A DNA stretch of 64,000 bases from Methanomethylovorans sp. PtaU1.Bin093 (lineage in GTDB: Archaea; Halobacteriota; Methanosarcinia; Methanosarcinales; Methanosarcinaceae). The first letter of the stretch is position 1. The number at the start of each line of letters is the position of its first letter. Location of the stretch: positions 1-64,000 of the forward strand of contig NZ_MVQX01000013.1 in the NCBI RefSeq assembly GCF_002067275.1. Reading direction: 5' to 3'. Of this stretch, positions 17,317 through 26,500 are shown one piece after another. The translations under genes were made by a program, and so were the position numbers. The notes under the pieces are model-generated. The model was not told the origin of the DNA. It ran no database searches and was given only the letters and a program-made list of their open reading frames with translations.

Positions 17317-18564
17317 TCAGGGATTCTGTTCAGCAGCCCTGAAAGTTATTTCATGGTCATACAGTATCCTCCAGAGATCACTTTTCTCATCAGCTCTTGC
17401 AGCATCGGTGTATGAACCGGGGCCATGCACTGTGATCAGTGTTTTCTTTTCCTCTATAATGACCCCATTTAGCCGTGAATCCATGCGGCTGTAATCCAAT
17501 CCGTCGGCAATGCGTATGAGTGCGGCCAGCTTGAGCGTATCCTCCTGCATCTGCGCTGACATTTTTCCGAATGGCTTAAGCTGCAGTTTCTCCAGTTTTT
17601 CCCTGTTCATCTTCTTCTTGTGCAGGAAAGTTGTCCACACTGCAACCGGCCAGAACCTATGGGGTAATTCCCGGGGAGGAGAACGCATCAGGATATCCCT
17701 GCCAGCCTTATGGTGGTCTGCCATGTCGGTATACACTCCCACATCGTGTACCAGGGCAGCTATCCATATTACCCTGCGGTACTCTTCTCCCAGACCATGT
17801 ATCTCTTTCAACTCATCGAAAAGCCTGAGAGCATTCTCGGTCACCTTTCTGGCATGCGCCCTTTCAACATGATGAGTTTCAAGAAGTGTCTGCACAGATA
17901 GAGGTTTTGGATAAAAGTCCATATCTTCTTCAGGGATAGGTCCTTCTTCTGCTTCTTCCATCAATTGCAGGGCACGCTCGAACTTGGAGGATGGGTCAGG
18001 TAAAAGGTCGCATTCCTTTGTAAGCGCACTCGTCAGCTTCTCAAGGTCCTTATTATTTCCATCGGAAAGTATCTCCACTTCTATTTCCAGATATTCCAGC
18101 TTTTTTTCCCAGACCGTTATCAACACATCATCCAGGCTAAGCTCTGCCACATAACTCTCCTTATCAACGACTTTTCTTACGTTCCTAGTACAGGATACAT
18201 TGAATAAGGGCACGAGTTCGCTCTTTCCCACAATACCGGTAAGAAGTTCTTTCATATCCGGATCGTTCCACTTTTCAAATGGAATGTCCTGTTCCAGTAA
18301 GCACTCCATTTCTTCACTATGCCTTACACCATTCTTCCGTATCCCACCAAGGGATCTTATTGTGTATACTATACCCTTTTCCTTTTGCCTGCGCCGGAGG
18401 TAATATCCATTGGACATTATCACCATGTCCACGGTGTCCATATATGTGTCCTTCAGCCTTTTCGGGGTCGCAGCATCAAGTAAAAAAGGGCCTATGTTAC
18501 GCTCAGACATAAGGGCTTCAAAAGTATCCTTTTTCTGAACCGAATATTTAGCTTTTGTTCCCAT
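17317..18564 (-). CDS. CYTH-HD fusion protein, polyphosphate-related
   Basis: A 415-residue protein with no exact named family known to me. Residues 1-200 resemble a CYTH / triphosphate tunnel domain (DTYMDTVD, GYYLRRRQKE, RSLGG, LEYLEIEVE, SKFERAL). The usual N-terminal ExExK is replaced by GTKAK, so metal binding may be lost. Residues about 225-410 form an HD-type domain with VHDVGVY, DHHKAGRDIL and RIADGLDYSR, resembling the C-terminal domain of long Ppx/GppA proteins, which the ppx gene here lacks. It converges with ppk2. A role in binding or hydrolysing polyphosphate is a reasonable inference; a (p)ppGpp-type HD activity is an alternative. Confidence 0.75.
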   Translation of the reverse strand: MGTKAKYSVQKKDTFEALMSERNIGPFLLDAATPKRLKDTYMDTVDMVIMSNGYYLRRRQKEKGIVYTIRSLGGIRKNGVRHSEEMECLLEQDIPFEKWNDPDMKELLTGIVGKSELVPLFNVSCTRNVRKVVDKESYVAELSLDDVLITVWEKKLEYLEIEVEILSDGNNKDLEKLTSALTKECDLLPDPSSKFERALQLMEEAEEGPIPEEDMDFYPKPLSVQTLLETHHVERAHARKVTENALRLFDELKEIHGLGEEYRRVIWIAALVHDVGVYTDMADHHKAGRDILMRSPPRELPHRFWPVAVWTTFLHKKKMNREKLEKLQLKPFGKMSAQMQEDTLKLAALIRIADGLDYSRMDSRLNGVIIEEKKTLITVHGPGSYTDAARADEKSDLWRILYDHEITFRAAEQNP

Positions 18565-18651
18565 TCAGTACCATAAAATGATTTGTTTTTTGGTACTTAG
18601 CGTTTACTAAAGAAAAAGAAACCGGATCAAAAAAGCCTGATCATTGATGCC

Positions 18652-18682
18652 AAAAAAAAGAAGGCAGGGCCTTAGGCCCTGC
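18652..18682 (-). terminator. Strong hairpin terminator after cheW
   Basis: A perfect 8-bp stem GCAGGGCC/GGCCCTGC (18664-18671 and 18675-18682, 3-nt loop) is followed in the minus direction by CTTCTTTTTTTT (complement of 18652-18663). It has bacterial-style intrinsic terminator geometry. Confidence 0.75.
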
Positions 18683-18692
18683 ACTGATCCTG

Positions 18693-19193
18693 TTATACAT
18701 ATTGGTACAGTTCTTTAGTTTCATGTTCTGAGAGCACGTTCCTCAGGTCCAGCAGGATAAGCAACCTGTCATCAAGCTTTCCAACTCCCTGTATGTAGTT
18801 GGAGGATACTGCTGATGCTATTATATCGGGTGCAGGGTCCACACTGGTACCAGGGATACGCAGCACCTCACTGACCGAATCCACCATCATGCCTATGACC
18901 TGATCTCCCAGTTCCACGACAATAACCTTATATTCCTCGTTCTTTTCTGAAGACAGGATATTGAACTTCTTTCCCAGGTCGATCACAACAATGATCCTTC
19001 CGCGCAGATTGATAACTCCTGTAACGTATTCAGGAACCTGGGGAATGGCTGTTATCGCAGGCATTTTTATTATCTCCTGCACTGCCATGATATCTACGCC
19101 GAATTCCTCATCTCCTAACTGGAAGATCACGAGCTGCAGCAGGTCACTGTCAGCATGCTGAGTGTTTTGGTTTTTTTGCATAAGAGCATTCAT
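18693..19193 (-). CDS. cheW: CheW chemotaxis coupling protein
   Basis: CheW links chemoreceptors to the CheA kinase. The 166-residue protein fits the family over its length: LVIFQLGDEEFGVDI near the N-terminus, the central VTGVINLRGRIIVVIDL, and VDSVSEVLRI followed by GVGKLDDRLLILLDL. The start is an ATG with GAGGGAT about 5 bases upstream. It stands alone here, with its own terminator and an AT-rich upstream region. No cheA, cheY, cheR or receptor gene is in the window, so it must serve a chemosensory array encoded elsewhere. The control of archaella or of another output cannot be decided. Confidence 0.93.
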   Translation of the reverse strand: MNALMQKNQNTQHADSDLLQLVIFQLGDEEFGVDIMAVQEIIKMPAITAIPQVPEYVTGVINLRGRIIVVIDLGKKFNILSSEKNEEYKVIVVELGDQVIGMMVDSVSEVLRIPGTSVDPAPDIIASAVSSNYIQGVGKLDDRLLILLDLRNVLSEHETKELYQYV

Positions 19194-19747
19194 TATGATC
19201 CCTCTGTTTTTAGATATGCATAGATAGGGAGCTACCTTGATATTTCATCCAGCACCTCCAGTCTTTATCGGTTGCGGACTGCCATATTTTAGAGATGTCA
19301 TCCAACATTGCACATCATGTTCCATTAACTTTATTCATCGCTACTGATTTATTATATTTAAAAATTTAATAAAAACAGATCGTTCTTTAAATATATAAAA
19401 ATAGCGTACATATATCTGACAATTCAATTTGTATTTGTCTTGAACTCCATTAAAAATAACTGAAGTGCATACATTTCTAATGATAGATATGATCATACTA
19501 TTTCAATGTACTATCATTTGTTTTGTCAACGCGTAAGAATAGTACTTATTAAAGCAACAGTAAAAAATGATAGATGCAAACACAATCATTACTCTGTTCA
19601 TACTGTAAAAAGCACTATTGAAGCCAGATAACCAGAAACTAAATATTATATCATGAAGTATTAAGTACAATTTTAGCTTGAGCTGCACATCAATATGGCT
19701 CATTTACATTTATTAGATTTAGTTCATTTATGTCCCAGAGGTGTCAC
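19194..19747. other. AT-rich intergenic region between cheW and pycB
   Basis: About 550 bp of very AT-rich sequence between divergent genes. It should carry the promoters of cheW and pycB (TATA-like A/T runs near 19380-19405 and 19640-19655). The longest open frame in it (66 codons, minus strand) has no RBS and a chance-like composition. No RNA gene was recognised. Confidence 0.5.
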
Positions 19748-21475
19748 ATGAAAGTAAAAATTACAGAGACCGTCCTGCGAGATGCACACCAGTCGCTCAT
19801 AGCTACCCGCATGCGCACCCGCAACATGCTCCCCATAATGGACAAACTGGACCAGGTAGGGTATTATTCCCTTGAGATGTGGGGAGGTGCCACATTCGAT
19901 ACCTGTATCAGATATCTTAACGAGGATCCGTGGGAAAGGCTGAGGTCACTCAAAAAACAAATGCATAATACCTATGCTCAGATGTTACTTCGTGGGCAGA
20001 ACCTCGTGGGCTATAGGCATTACTCGGATGATGTCGTTGAGAAGTTCGTTCAAAAGGCCTATGAAAATGGTATAGACATATTCAGGGTATTCGACGCTGT
20101 CAACGATATCCGCAATATGGAAAAGGCCATCTCCGTAGCTAAAAAGCAGGGGGCACACGTTCAGGGTACTATATGTTATACTATTAGTCCGGTCCACACT
20201 GTAGAAAAATACGTGGAACTTGCAAGGGACCTGGCCGAGCAAGACTGCGATTCTTTGTGCATCAAGGATATGGCAGGACTGATCTCGCCTCATCAGGCCT
20301 ATGAACTTGTAAAGGCGATCAAGAAAGAGGTCAACCTGCCAGTGGACCTGCATTCTCATTGTACGTCCGGTATGGCACCCATGAGCTATATGGCAGCATG
20401 CAGGGCAGGTGTCGATATACTGGACACTGCAGTATCGCCCCTGGCGTGGGGAACTTCACAGCCTCCCACAGAATCCATAGTGGCTGCCTTGGAAGAGACC
20501 GAGCGTGCCACTGGTCTGGACGTAGAGCTCATTGCAGAGGTCTCAGAGTATTTCAAGAAGATAAAAGATGAGCTGAGGTGCGTTCTTAATCCGATATCAG
20601 AGCAGATAGATACCAATGTGCTGGTATATCAGATACCGGGTGGCATGCTCTCCAACCTTGTATCCCAGCTGAAGGAGCAGAATGCTCTGGACAAGTACAA
20701 GGATGTGCTCAAGGAAATGCCAAGGGTCCGTGCAGAACTGGGCTATCCCCCACTTGTGACCCCCACCAGTCAGATAGTGGGTACTCAGGCAGTGCTTAAC
20801 GTGCTCATGGGTGAACGTTATAAGGTGATCCCAAAGGAAGTTAAGGACTATGCCCGCGGACTGTATGGCAGGCCGCCTCATAAGATAGATGAGGATATAT
20901 TGGTCAAGCTCATACAGGACGAAGAACCTATCACCTGCCGTCCGGCTGACCTGCTTGAGCCTGAATATGAGAAGATGAAAGCCCAGGCTGAAAAGCTGGG
21001 ACTTGTCAAGAAGGAAGAAGATATCCTTACTTATATCCTATATCCTGCAATAGCACCGGCTTTCCTGAGGGGCGAATCAAAGGAAGAGGAACTCACTCCC
21101 ATCGTGACAGAAATGCATCCATGCGCAGTTTCAAGTTCACAGGGAATACCCACCGAGTTCAAGGTAGAGGTGGATGGGGATGTGTTCAATGTAAAGGTCC
21201 ATCCGGTGGATGGTTCCTTCAAAGTGACGGAAGGATCCGAGAAACCTTCAGCAGAATCTGTAAGAGGAGCCGTGACAAGTCATATGCAGGGTATGGTACT
21301 CTCTCTCAAGGTAAGTGTGGGGGACTCTGTGGAGGAAGGTGACACTATATGTGTCATAGAGGCCATGAAAATGGAAAATGCGATCCATGCTCCACACAGT
21401 GGGACCGTAAAGGAGATCTTCTTCGGGGAAGGCGATTCAGTTTCCTCCGGGGATGTATTGATGGCGATCGAATGA
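19748..21475 (+). CDS. pycB: Pyruvate carboxylase subunit B (carboxyltransferase and biotin carrier)
   Basis: PycB transfers CO2 from carboxybiotin to pyruvate, making oxaloacetate for biosynthesis. The N-terminal two thirds is the carboxyltransferase barrel ([20 protein letters not shown], metal and substrate residues), and the last 80 residues are a biotinyl domain with the carrier lysine in EAMKMEN. The preferred start is the ATG at 19748 (575 residues), because GAGGTG lies 4 bases upstream and the protein then begins MKVKITET as in relatives; an in-frame ATG at 19730 would add six residues. The order pycB-pycA-birA with gaps of 10 and 35 bp gives one operon containing the enzyme and its biotinylating ligase. 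Confidence 0.94.
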   Translation: MKVKITETVLRDAHQSLIATRMRTRNMLPIMDKLDQVGYYSLEMWGGATFDTCIRYLNEDPWERLRSLKKQMHNTYAQMLLRGQNLVGYRHYSDDVVEKFVQKAYENGIDIFRVFDAVNDIRNMEKAISVAKKQGAHVQGTICYTISPVHTVEKYVELARDLAEQDCDSLCIKDMAGLISPHQAYELVKAIKKEVNLPVDLHSHCTSGMAPMSYMAACRAGVDILDTAVSPLAWGTSQPPTESIVAALEETERATGLDVELIAEVSEYFKKIKDELRCVLNPISEQIDTNVLVYQIPGGMLSNLVSQLKEQNALDKYKDVLKEMPRVRAELGYPPLVTPTSQIVGTQAVLNVLMGERYKVIPKEVKDYARGLYGRPPHKIDEDILVKLIQDEEPITCRPADLLEPEYEKMKAQAEKLGLVKKEEDILTYILYPAIAPAFLRGESKEEELTPIVTEMHPCAVSSSQGIPTEFKVEVDGDVFNVKVHPVDGSFKVTEGSEKPSAESVRGAVTSHMQGMVLSLKVSVGDSVEEGDTICVIEAMKMENAIHAPHSGTVKEIFFGEGDSVSSGDVLMAIE

Positions 21476-21485
21476 GGTAGATCTC

Positions 21486-22976
21486 ATGTTCAACAAAGTA
21501 CTCATTGCGAACAGAGGTGAAATAGCCATCAGAGCCATGCGTGCCTGCAGGGAACTGGGTGTCAGGACAGTTGCTGTATATTCCGAAGCTGATAAGAATG
21601 CCCTCTTTGCAAAGTACGCTGATGAAGCATATCTTATAGGTCCTGCTCCTTCCAGTCAGAGTTATCTCAATATGGAAAGAATACTTGATGTGGCTGAGAA
21701 GACAGGTTCTGAAGCCATCCATCCGGGATATGGTTTTCTCTCGGAGAACCATGTATTTGCATCCGAATGTGAAAAGGCCGGAGTGGTCTTCATAGGTCCT
21801 CCCGGAAATGTCATCAAGAAAATGGGTAGCAAGATCGAGGCCCGTAAGACCATGAGCAAGGCAGGGGTCCCTGTGGTCCCGGGTACTGAAAATGCCATCT
21901 CGGATGTGGATGAAGCGGCCGAGGTCGCAGAAGATATCGGCTATCCGGTAATTATAAAGGCATCTGCTGGTGGCGGCGGCATAGGTATGAAGATCGTGCA
22001 TTCCAGAGAAGAATTTGCCAATGCTATCGTTTCCATCCAATCTGTTGCAAAATCTGCTTTTGGTGATCCAACCGTTTTCATCGAAAAATACCTGGATGAA
22101 CCCAGGCACATAGAGTTCCAGCTGCTTGCTGACAGATACGGGAATACTGTACATTGCAATGAAAGAGAATGCTCTATACAGCGCAGGCATCAAAAACTGA
22201 TAGAAGAAGCTCCTTCACCTATCATTACCGAGGAGATGCGTGAGCTGATGGGAAGCGCTGCTGTAAAAGGAGCAAAGTCTATAGGATATGAAAACGCAGG
22301 CACGATGGAGTTTCTGTATTCAAAGGGGCAGTTCTATTTCCTTGAGATGAACACGCGTCTGCAGGTAGAACATACTATCACAGAGCTTATTACCGGCCTT
22401 GACCTTGCTAAAAAACAACTATACATTGCTGCCGGTGAGGAATTGGCATATTCCCAGGAAGATATTCCACTCAGAGGCTGGGCCATAGAATGCAGGATAA
22501 ACGCCGAAGATCCGCTGAATGATTTTGCACCATCTCCAGGAAAGATACGCAGGTACCGTTCTTCAGGTGGACCAGGTGTGCGTGTGGACAGCGGTGTGCA
22601 TATGGGATACACTATTTCCCCATATTACGATTCAATGATCTCAAAGCTCAGTGTATGGGCACCTACACGTATTGAAGCTATACACAGGATGGACAGGGCG
22701 CTTTATGAATATGTAGTTGTGGGAGTCACAACTAATATACCGTTCCATAAGGCAGTGATAAGGCATGAGCAGTTCCGCAAAGGCAATCTTACTACCCATT
22801 TCATAGAGGACAATGATATTATCAGAGATGTGGAAAGAGTGGTAAGGGAAGATTCGGAAAAGGGAGCTACACTTGCGTCTGCACTTGACAATAAGCCAAC
22901 AAAGGTAGCTGCCGTGACTGCAGCTGTAGAGTCTTACATCCATGCAGCAAAGAACCAGTCTAATAATACAGAGTGA
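21486..22976 (+). CDS. pycA: Pyruvate carboxylase subunit A (biotin carboxylase)
   Basis: PycA carboxylates biotin on PycB using ATP and bicarbonate. The 496-residue ATP-grasp protein shows [13 protein letters not shown] at the N-terminus, the glycine-rich ATP loop [21 protein letters not shown] and the active-site [10 protein letters not shown], all typical. In methanogens without a full TCA cycle, this enzyme is the main entry to oxaloacetate and from there to 2-oxoglutarate. It lies 10 bp behind pycB, a short spacing consistent with coupled translation. Length and motifs are normal. Confidence 0.95.
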   Translation: MFNKVLIANRGEIAIRAMRACRELGVRTVAVYSEADKNALFAKYADEAYLIGPAPSSQSYLNMERILDVAEKTGSEAIHPGYGFLSENHVFASECEKAGVVFIGPPGNVIKKMGSKIEARKTMSKAGVPVVPGTENAISDVDEAAEVAEDIGYPVIIKASAGGGGIGMKIVHSREEFANAIVSIQSVAKSAFGDPTVFIEKYLDEPRHIEFQLLADRYGNTVHCNERECSIQRRHQKLIEEAPSPIITEEMRELMGSAAVKGAKSIGYENAGTMEFLYSKGQFYFLEMNTRLQVEHTITELITGLDLAKKQLYIAAGEELAYSQEDIPLRGWAIECRINAEDPLNDFAPSPGKIRRYRSSGGPGVRVDSGVHMGYTISPYYDSMISKLSVWAPTRIEAIHRMDRALYEYVVVGVTTNIPFHKAVIRHEQFRKGNLTTHFIEDNDIIRDVERVVREDSEKGATLASALDNKPTKVAAVTAAVESYIHAAKNQSNNTE

Positions 22977-23011
22977 ATCTCCTATAGAGAGATATTTATT
23001 GGTGGGATAAA

Positions 23012-23989
23012 GTGAGCAATAATTTAGCTGAGATCATGCGGATATTGAAAGAAGCTGATGGAAAACCAGTTTCCGGGGAGGAACTTGGAGAAAGGTTAGG
23101 TATATCCAGAGCAATGGTCTGGAAGTATATAAGTTCCTTGAAGGAAGGGGGATATGAAATAGAATCATCTCCTAAAACGGGTTATGTGTTAAAGGTAGTT
23201 CCTGATATGCTTTACCCTGAAGAGATCAAAACCGGGTTAAGTACCACTTTGATAGGGACCAATATATTTTACTTTGCAGAGCTGGAATCAACTAACAGTT
23301 TTGCCAGAGAGATGGCCAGGGAAGCAGAAGAAGGTACAGTGGTTATCGCCGAATCCCAGAAAAAGGGTAGAGGGCGGCTGGGGAGAAACTGGCAGTCACC
23401 CAAAGGAGGTATCAACCTTTCTGTGATACTTAAACCAAATATTCCTCTTGATCATGCAGCCAGGCTCACTCTCATGACAGGACTTGCCGCAGCAAATACC
23501 ATTCGTTCCCTCGGATTGGATGCCCGTATAAAATGGCCCAATGATGTACTTATCAACGATAAAAAAGTATGTGGCATACTCACAGAAGTGGATGCTGAAA
23601 TGGAACAGATCGATTATGTTATCATAGGGATCGGCATAAATGCCAATGTTAATGTGGACGAGTTCCCTCCGGGTATCCGTGAAAATGCTACAAGCCTTCA
23701 GAAAGAACTTGGTACAGAGGTCAACAGGGTCGAATTTGTACAACGATTGTTGTATGAGCTCGAACAGCAGTATATAAAGTTCAAAACACAGGAGTTCTCT
23801 GCGATCCTTAGTGAGTGGATAAATCTATCTGATACTATTGGCAAGGAAGTCACCATAATGACCCCTTCGAGGATGGTGGAAGGCAAAGCTGTAGGTATAA
23901 CTGATACAGGAGCTATCTCTGTCAGGACAAAAGATGGGAAAAGGGTAAACCTTATTGCTGGTAGATGTGTGTATACACGTACTAGATGA
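23012..23989 (+). CDS. birA: Biotin protein ligase BirA with N-terminal HTH
   Basis: BirA activates biotin as biotinyl-AMP and attaches it to the lysine of PycB. The 325-residue protein has an N-terminal winged helix (residues 1-60, SGEELGERLGISRAMVWKYI), the adenylate loop GRGRLGRNWQSP, KWPNDVL and a C-terminal SH3-like domain. The HTH suggests it also represses transcription in response to biotin, as in E. coli; its target may be this pyc operon. The start is GTG at 23012 with GGTGGG about 6 bases before. It overlaps the following small membrane protein gene by 4 bp. Confidence 0.94.
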   Translation: MSNNLAEIMRILKEADGKPVSGEELGERLGISRAMVWKYISSLKEGGYEIESSPKTGYVLKVVPDMLYPEEIKTGLSTTLIGTNIFYFAELESTNSFAREMAREAEEGTVVIAESQKKGRGRLGRNWQSPKGGINLSVILKPNIPLDHAARLTLMTGLAAANTIRSLGLDARIKWPNDVLINDKKVCGILTEVDAEMEQIDYVIIGIGINANVNVDEFPPGIRENATSLQKELGTEVNRVEFVQRLLYELEQQYIKFKTQEFSAILSEWINLSDTIGKEVTIMTPSRMVEGKAVGITDTGAISVRTKDGKRVNLIAGRCVYTRTR

Positions 23990-24564
23990 GAGACTTATCC
24001 ATGTGGATAGGAAAATATCTATCCGTACTGTTGTTGGTGCTACTTCTATGCATGCCTGCAGATGCGGTATTACCTGCTTCCGCGGCTCTGATAGTAGAAG
24101 ATGTGCTTTTGAACGATACGAGTATATATCTTCTTACAGGCAATACCTGGCATTTTTATCAGGGATATAATTTTACTGTAAAGAGCGTAAATCAGGAAAC
24201 TGATAGTGTATGGCTCGAACTGTCATTGGGAAATAAGCTGTTGCAAAGTGGTATTCTTGGAGAGGGCGATCATTTTATCTATCAGAAGAACGATGGAACA
24301 ATACTCGACATAACTGTGGATACTATCTATTCAGGCGATGGGGAAGAACTGGTCGCCTTCTCGCCGGTGTTCCAGTATATTGACAGGACCCTCCCTGAAC
24401 CATTCATACCAGAAGATAAAGATAATGAAGGACAAAAAGATGGGTCACAGGACAATGCTTCTGCAGGATCGAATGGTATAGAGGGTTTCAGTTTTGGTAT
24501 AGCCCTCCCGCTGATAGTGGCCACTGCCACCCTAATGCTGATCCTCAGAAAAAAATGTAATTAA
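23986..24564 (+). CDS. Small S-layer-domain membrane protein
   Basis: A 192-residue protein with an N-terminal signal peptide (hydrophobic about 10-25), one S-layer-like half-domain and a C-terminal membrane segment (about 168-187) ending in RKKCN. The middle shows the signature of the Methanosarcina S-layer duplication domain: WHFYQGYNFTVKSV, VWLELSLGNK, GDHFIYQK, then VAFSPVFQYID. True S-layer proteins carry two full copies, so this is a single-unit accessory version. A Ser/Gly/Asn-rich linker precedes the anchor. Its ATG overlaps the birA stop (ATGA), an unexpected operon partner for biotin genes. Function unknown; it probably sits on the outer face of the membrane. Confidence 0.7.
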   Translation: MRDLSMWIGKYLSVLLLVLLLCMPADAVLPASAALIVEDVLLNDTSIYLLTGNTWHFYQGYNFTVKSVNQETDSVWLELSLGNKLLQSGILGEGDHFIYQKNDGTILDITVDTIYSGDGEELVAFSPVFQYIDRTLPEPFIPEDKDNEGQKDGSQDNASAGSNGIEGFSFGIALPLIVATATLMLILRKKCN

Positions 24565-24580
24565 GAGGCAACGGGACCGG

Positions 24581-25501
24581 TCACAGTTCCAGATCCCCGT
24601 TCTCCATAAGCAGTTTTAGATCCTGCAGGCTCATTTTTCCGGTCTTTTCCAGTTTCTCCTTGGCGACTATCCTTTGTTCCTGTTGTTTCTTCTCATCCTT
24701 TATAAGCTGGATATCGTTCAATTTCTCAAGGTAGCCATTGAGTTCATCTCTGAGCTGTGAGATCCTTAGCTTGAGGGGGTCTATCTTGGCTCTTAGTGGC
24801 TCTGTGACTCCAAATTTTTCCTTTATCTGAGCATGGCAGAGATCCGCATCTTTCCGCATCTCATCCACTTTTTTGTATAGGTCGACCATTTCCACATGGT
24901 ACTGCTGTGATATTTCTGCAAGCTCTTTTATAGTAGACCCAATATTCTCTCCTGATCCCGCATGTTGAGAAACGGCAGCATCATATGTTTCCTGGATCTT
25001 CCTGTGTACCTCGTCTGCTTTCATAGCAGCTCTCAAGCGTTCTTCTAGCTGCAGCAGCCTGCCAAAGACATCTATCTCATGTTGCAGAGGAACGTCTGCA
25101 TTAAGGAAAGTATCAAGTTCTGCAGCGTATGCTTTAGAGATCATATCCACAGTGCCTCTTGAAACCTGGTTCAGGGCATCCCTTTCAGCTTTCAGTTTTG
25201 TGATCTCATCTGAGACCTGCTGGCTTGCGGATATCCTTGCATTTTTAACATTTTTCAGTTCAGATATCTTTGTGTTTATCCCATCCCTTTTTTCTTTTAG
25301 GTCCCTGGCCTTTGTGACCATCTCCTTGACCTGGGCATTCAAGGCATCCCTCTTTTCCTTGAGTTCTGTCATATTGGTGCGGTGAAGGCGCAGTTCATTG
25401 AAAAGGGATCTCAGTTCCCTCTCATCATGTGTTATCTGGGTACGCAGTTCATTGACCTTTAACTTCAGGTCCTTCTCTGAAATGGATGATGTATCGGTCA
25501 T
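24581..25501 (-). CDS. Archaeal coiled-coil protein (COG1340-like)
   Basis: A 306-residue protein that is almost entirely charged heptad-repeat helix (Lys/Glu/Leu-rich, for example LKEKRDALNAQVKEMV) from residue 8 to 285. There is no signal peptide, membrane segment or catalytic motif. It fits COG1340, a group of uncharacterised archaeal coiled-coil proteins. Its ATG overlaps by 4 bp the stop of another coiled-coil gene upstream, so both are made together, perhaps as a complex. A structural, chromosome-related or cell-division role has been guessed for such proteins, but nothing in the sequence decides it. Confidence 0.75.
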   Translation of the reverse strand: MTDTSSISEKDLKLKVNELRTQITHDERELRSLFNELRLHRTNMTELKEKRDALNAQVKEMVTKARDLKEKRDGINTKISELKNVKNARISASQQVSDEITKLKAERDALNQVSRGTVDMISKAYAAELDTFLNADVPLQHEIDVFGRLLQLEERLRAAMKADEVHRKIQETYDAAVSQHAGSGENIGSTIKELAEISQQYHVEMVDLYKKVDEMRKDADLCHAQIKEKFGVTEPLRAKIDPLKLRISQLRDELNGYLEKLNDIQLIKDEKKQQEQRIVAKEKLEKTGKMSLQDLKLLMENGDLEL

Positions 25502-26130
25502 ACTGCTGTCACCTCTTCGCCAGTGTTTTTAAGGCTTTCCCAGTAGCTCAAAGCTTCTTTATGGCTCTGTATCCTTTTTTCCAGCCATGAGTGTCTTGGT
25601 TTTGCTTTGCTAAGCTCATCCTCATGTAGTTTTTGGTCTTCTCTCAATGAATTTTCCAGGCCGGATATAGATATGAGTTCCTCATGGGATGCAACAGCTT
25701 CTTCTATCTTGGAATGTATCGATGCTTTACTTTCGGAAGTTTGTCCGACAGCTAAAACTGATAGTATTGACCCGACAACTGCCTTTTCTTCAATTACAGA
25801 GGATAGTGATCTTGCCTTTGCTATACTATCATGTATTGTATTGACATCTTTTTGTTCCATGCCCGATTCAATTAACTTTTCCATTATGTTCTCTGCCTGG
25901 TGGTAGAGTTGCTGGCGCTTTTCTTTGAGCACATCTATGCGTTCGAGCATCTCTTCATGTCTCTTCTTGCTGTTATCTATTTCCCGGGAATAAGAAGAAA
26001 ATCTTGTATCAAGTTCTTCAAATTCAAAATTATACTTCTCTAACATCTTATTGTGCTTAAGGATCACTGCATCGATAAGACCTTCGCGGCCAAGTAAAGT
26101 AACCCCTACACCATCTACTTCGGCGGTCAT
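25498..26130 (-). CDS. Coiled-coil protein paired with the COG1340-like gene
   Basis: A 210-residue, strongly helical protein. Residues 20-90 and 155-200 show heptad-like runs (SYSREIDNSKKRHEEMLERI, DELSKAKPRH), with a less charged middle (EEKAVVGSILSVLAV). I do not recognise a family. The start and stop overlap of 4 bp with the downstream coiled-coil gene implies coupled translation, and the similar architecture suggests hetero-oligomers. Upstream (26131-26199) is a 70-bp AT-rich gap that probably holds the promoter. No catalytic residues or targeting signals are visible. Confidence 0.65.
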   Translation of the reverse strand: MTAEVDGVGVTLLGREGLIDAVILKHNKMLEKYNFEFEELDTRFSSYSREIDNSKKRHEEMLERIDVLKEKRQQLYHQAENIMEKLIESGMEQKDVNTIHDSIAKARSLSSVIEEKAVVGSILSVLAVGQTSESKASIHSKIEEAVASHEELISISGLENSLREDQKLHEDELSKAKPRHSWLEKRIQSHKEALSYWESLKNTGEEVTAV

Positions 26131-26199
26131 TCATTTATCTCCAACTAGACTGTATCTCACAATATTTATTAACTATATTATATCTAATCACTGCTGCTA

Positions 26200-26493
26200 T
26201 TATATCCGGAACAATTGAGCATGAGGCACACCATTTATATAGATCACATTTTCCGGGTTCACCACACCGCAGCTAATAGCACACTGGATACATTTTTCTC
26301 CAAACAGATTAGCCGTGGTTGCGTTCTTTAGAGCTTTTTCAACACTCTCTGCATCAACGATCTCCCCACAAAAGAACCCTTCGTTAATCGTTACTGCCAG
26401 ATTCCCTTCTTTTAATGTTTTTCCAAGGATATCCTTGTCACATATGGCAACAACAACATTGCCACCGGAACTATGGACCTTCAGATACATCAA
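26200..26493 (-). CDS. DUF424 family protein
   Basis: A 97-residue archaeal protein that fits DUF424: it starts YLKVHSSGGNVVVAICDKDILGKTL and contains CIQCAISCGVV, with three cysteines, and ends INGVPHAQLF. The family is widespread in archaea and of unknown function. It lies 7 bp downstream of mcm on the same strand, so it is almost certainly co-transcribed with the replicative helicase. The cysteine cluster could bind metal; that is inference. Confidence 0.8.
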   Translation of the reverse strand: MMYLKVHSSGGNVVVAICDKDILGKTLKEGNLAVTINEGFFCGEIVDAESVEKALKNATTANLFGEKCIQCAISCGVVNPENVIYINGVPHAQLFRI

Positions 26494-26500
26494 TCATTCC

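Noticed and set aside
19503-19703. 66-codon minus-strand frame in the cheW-pycB gap
   Set aside because: Very AT-rich, no ribosome binding site and no recognisable domain; hydrophobicity follows from base composition.
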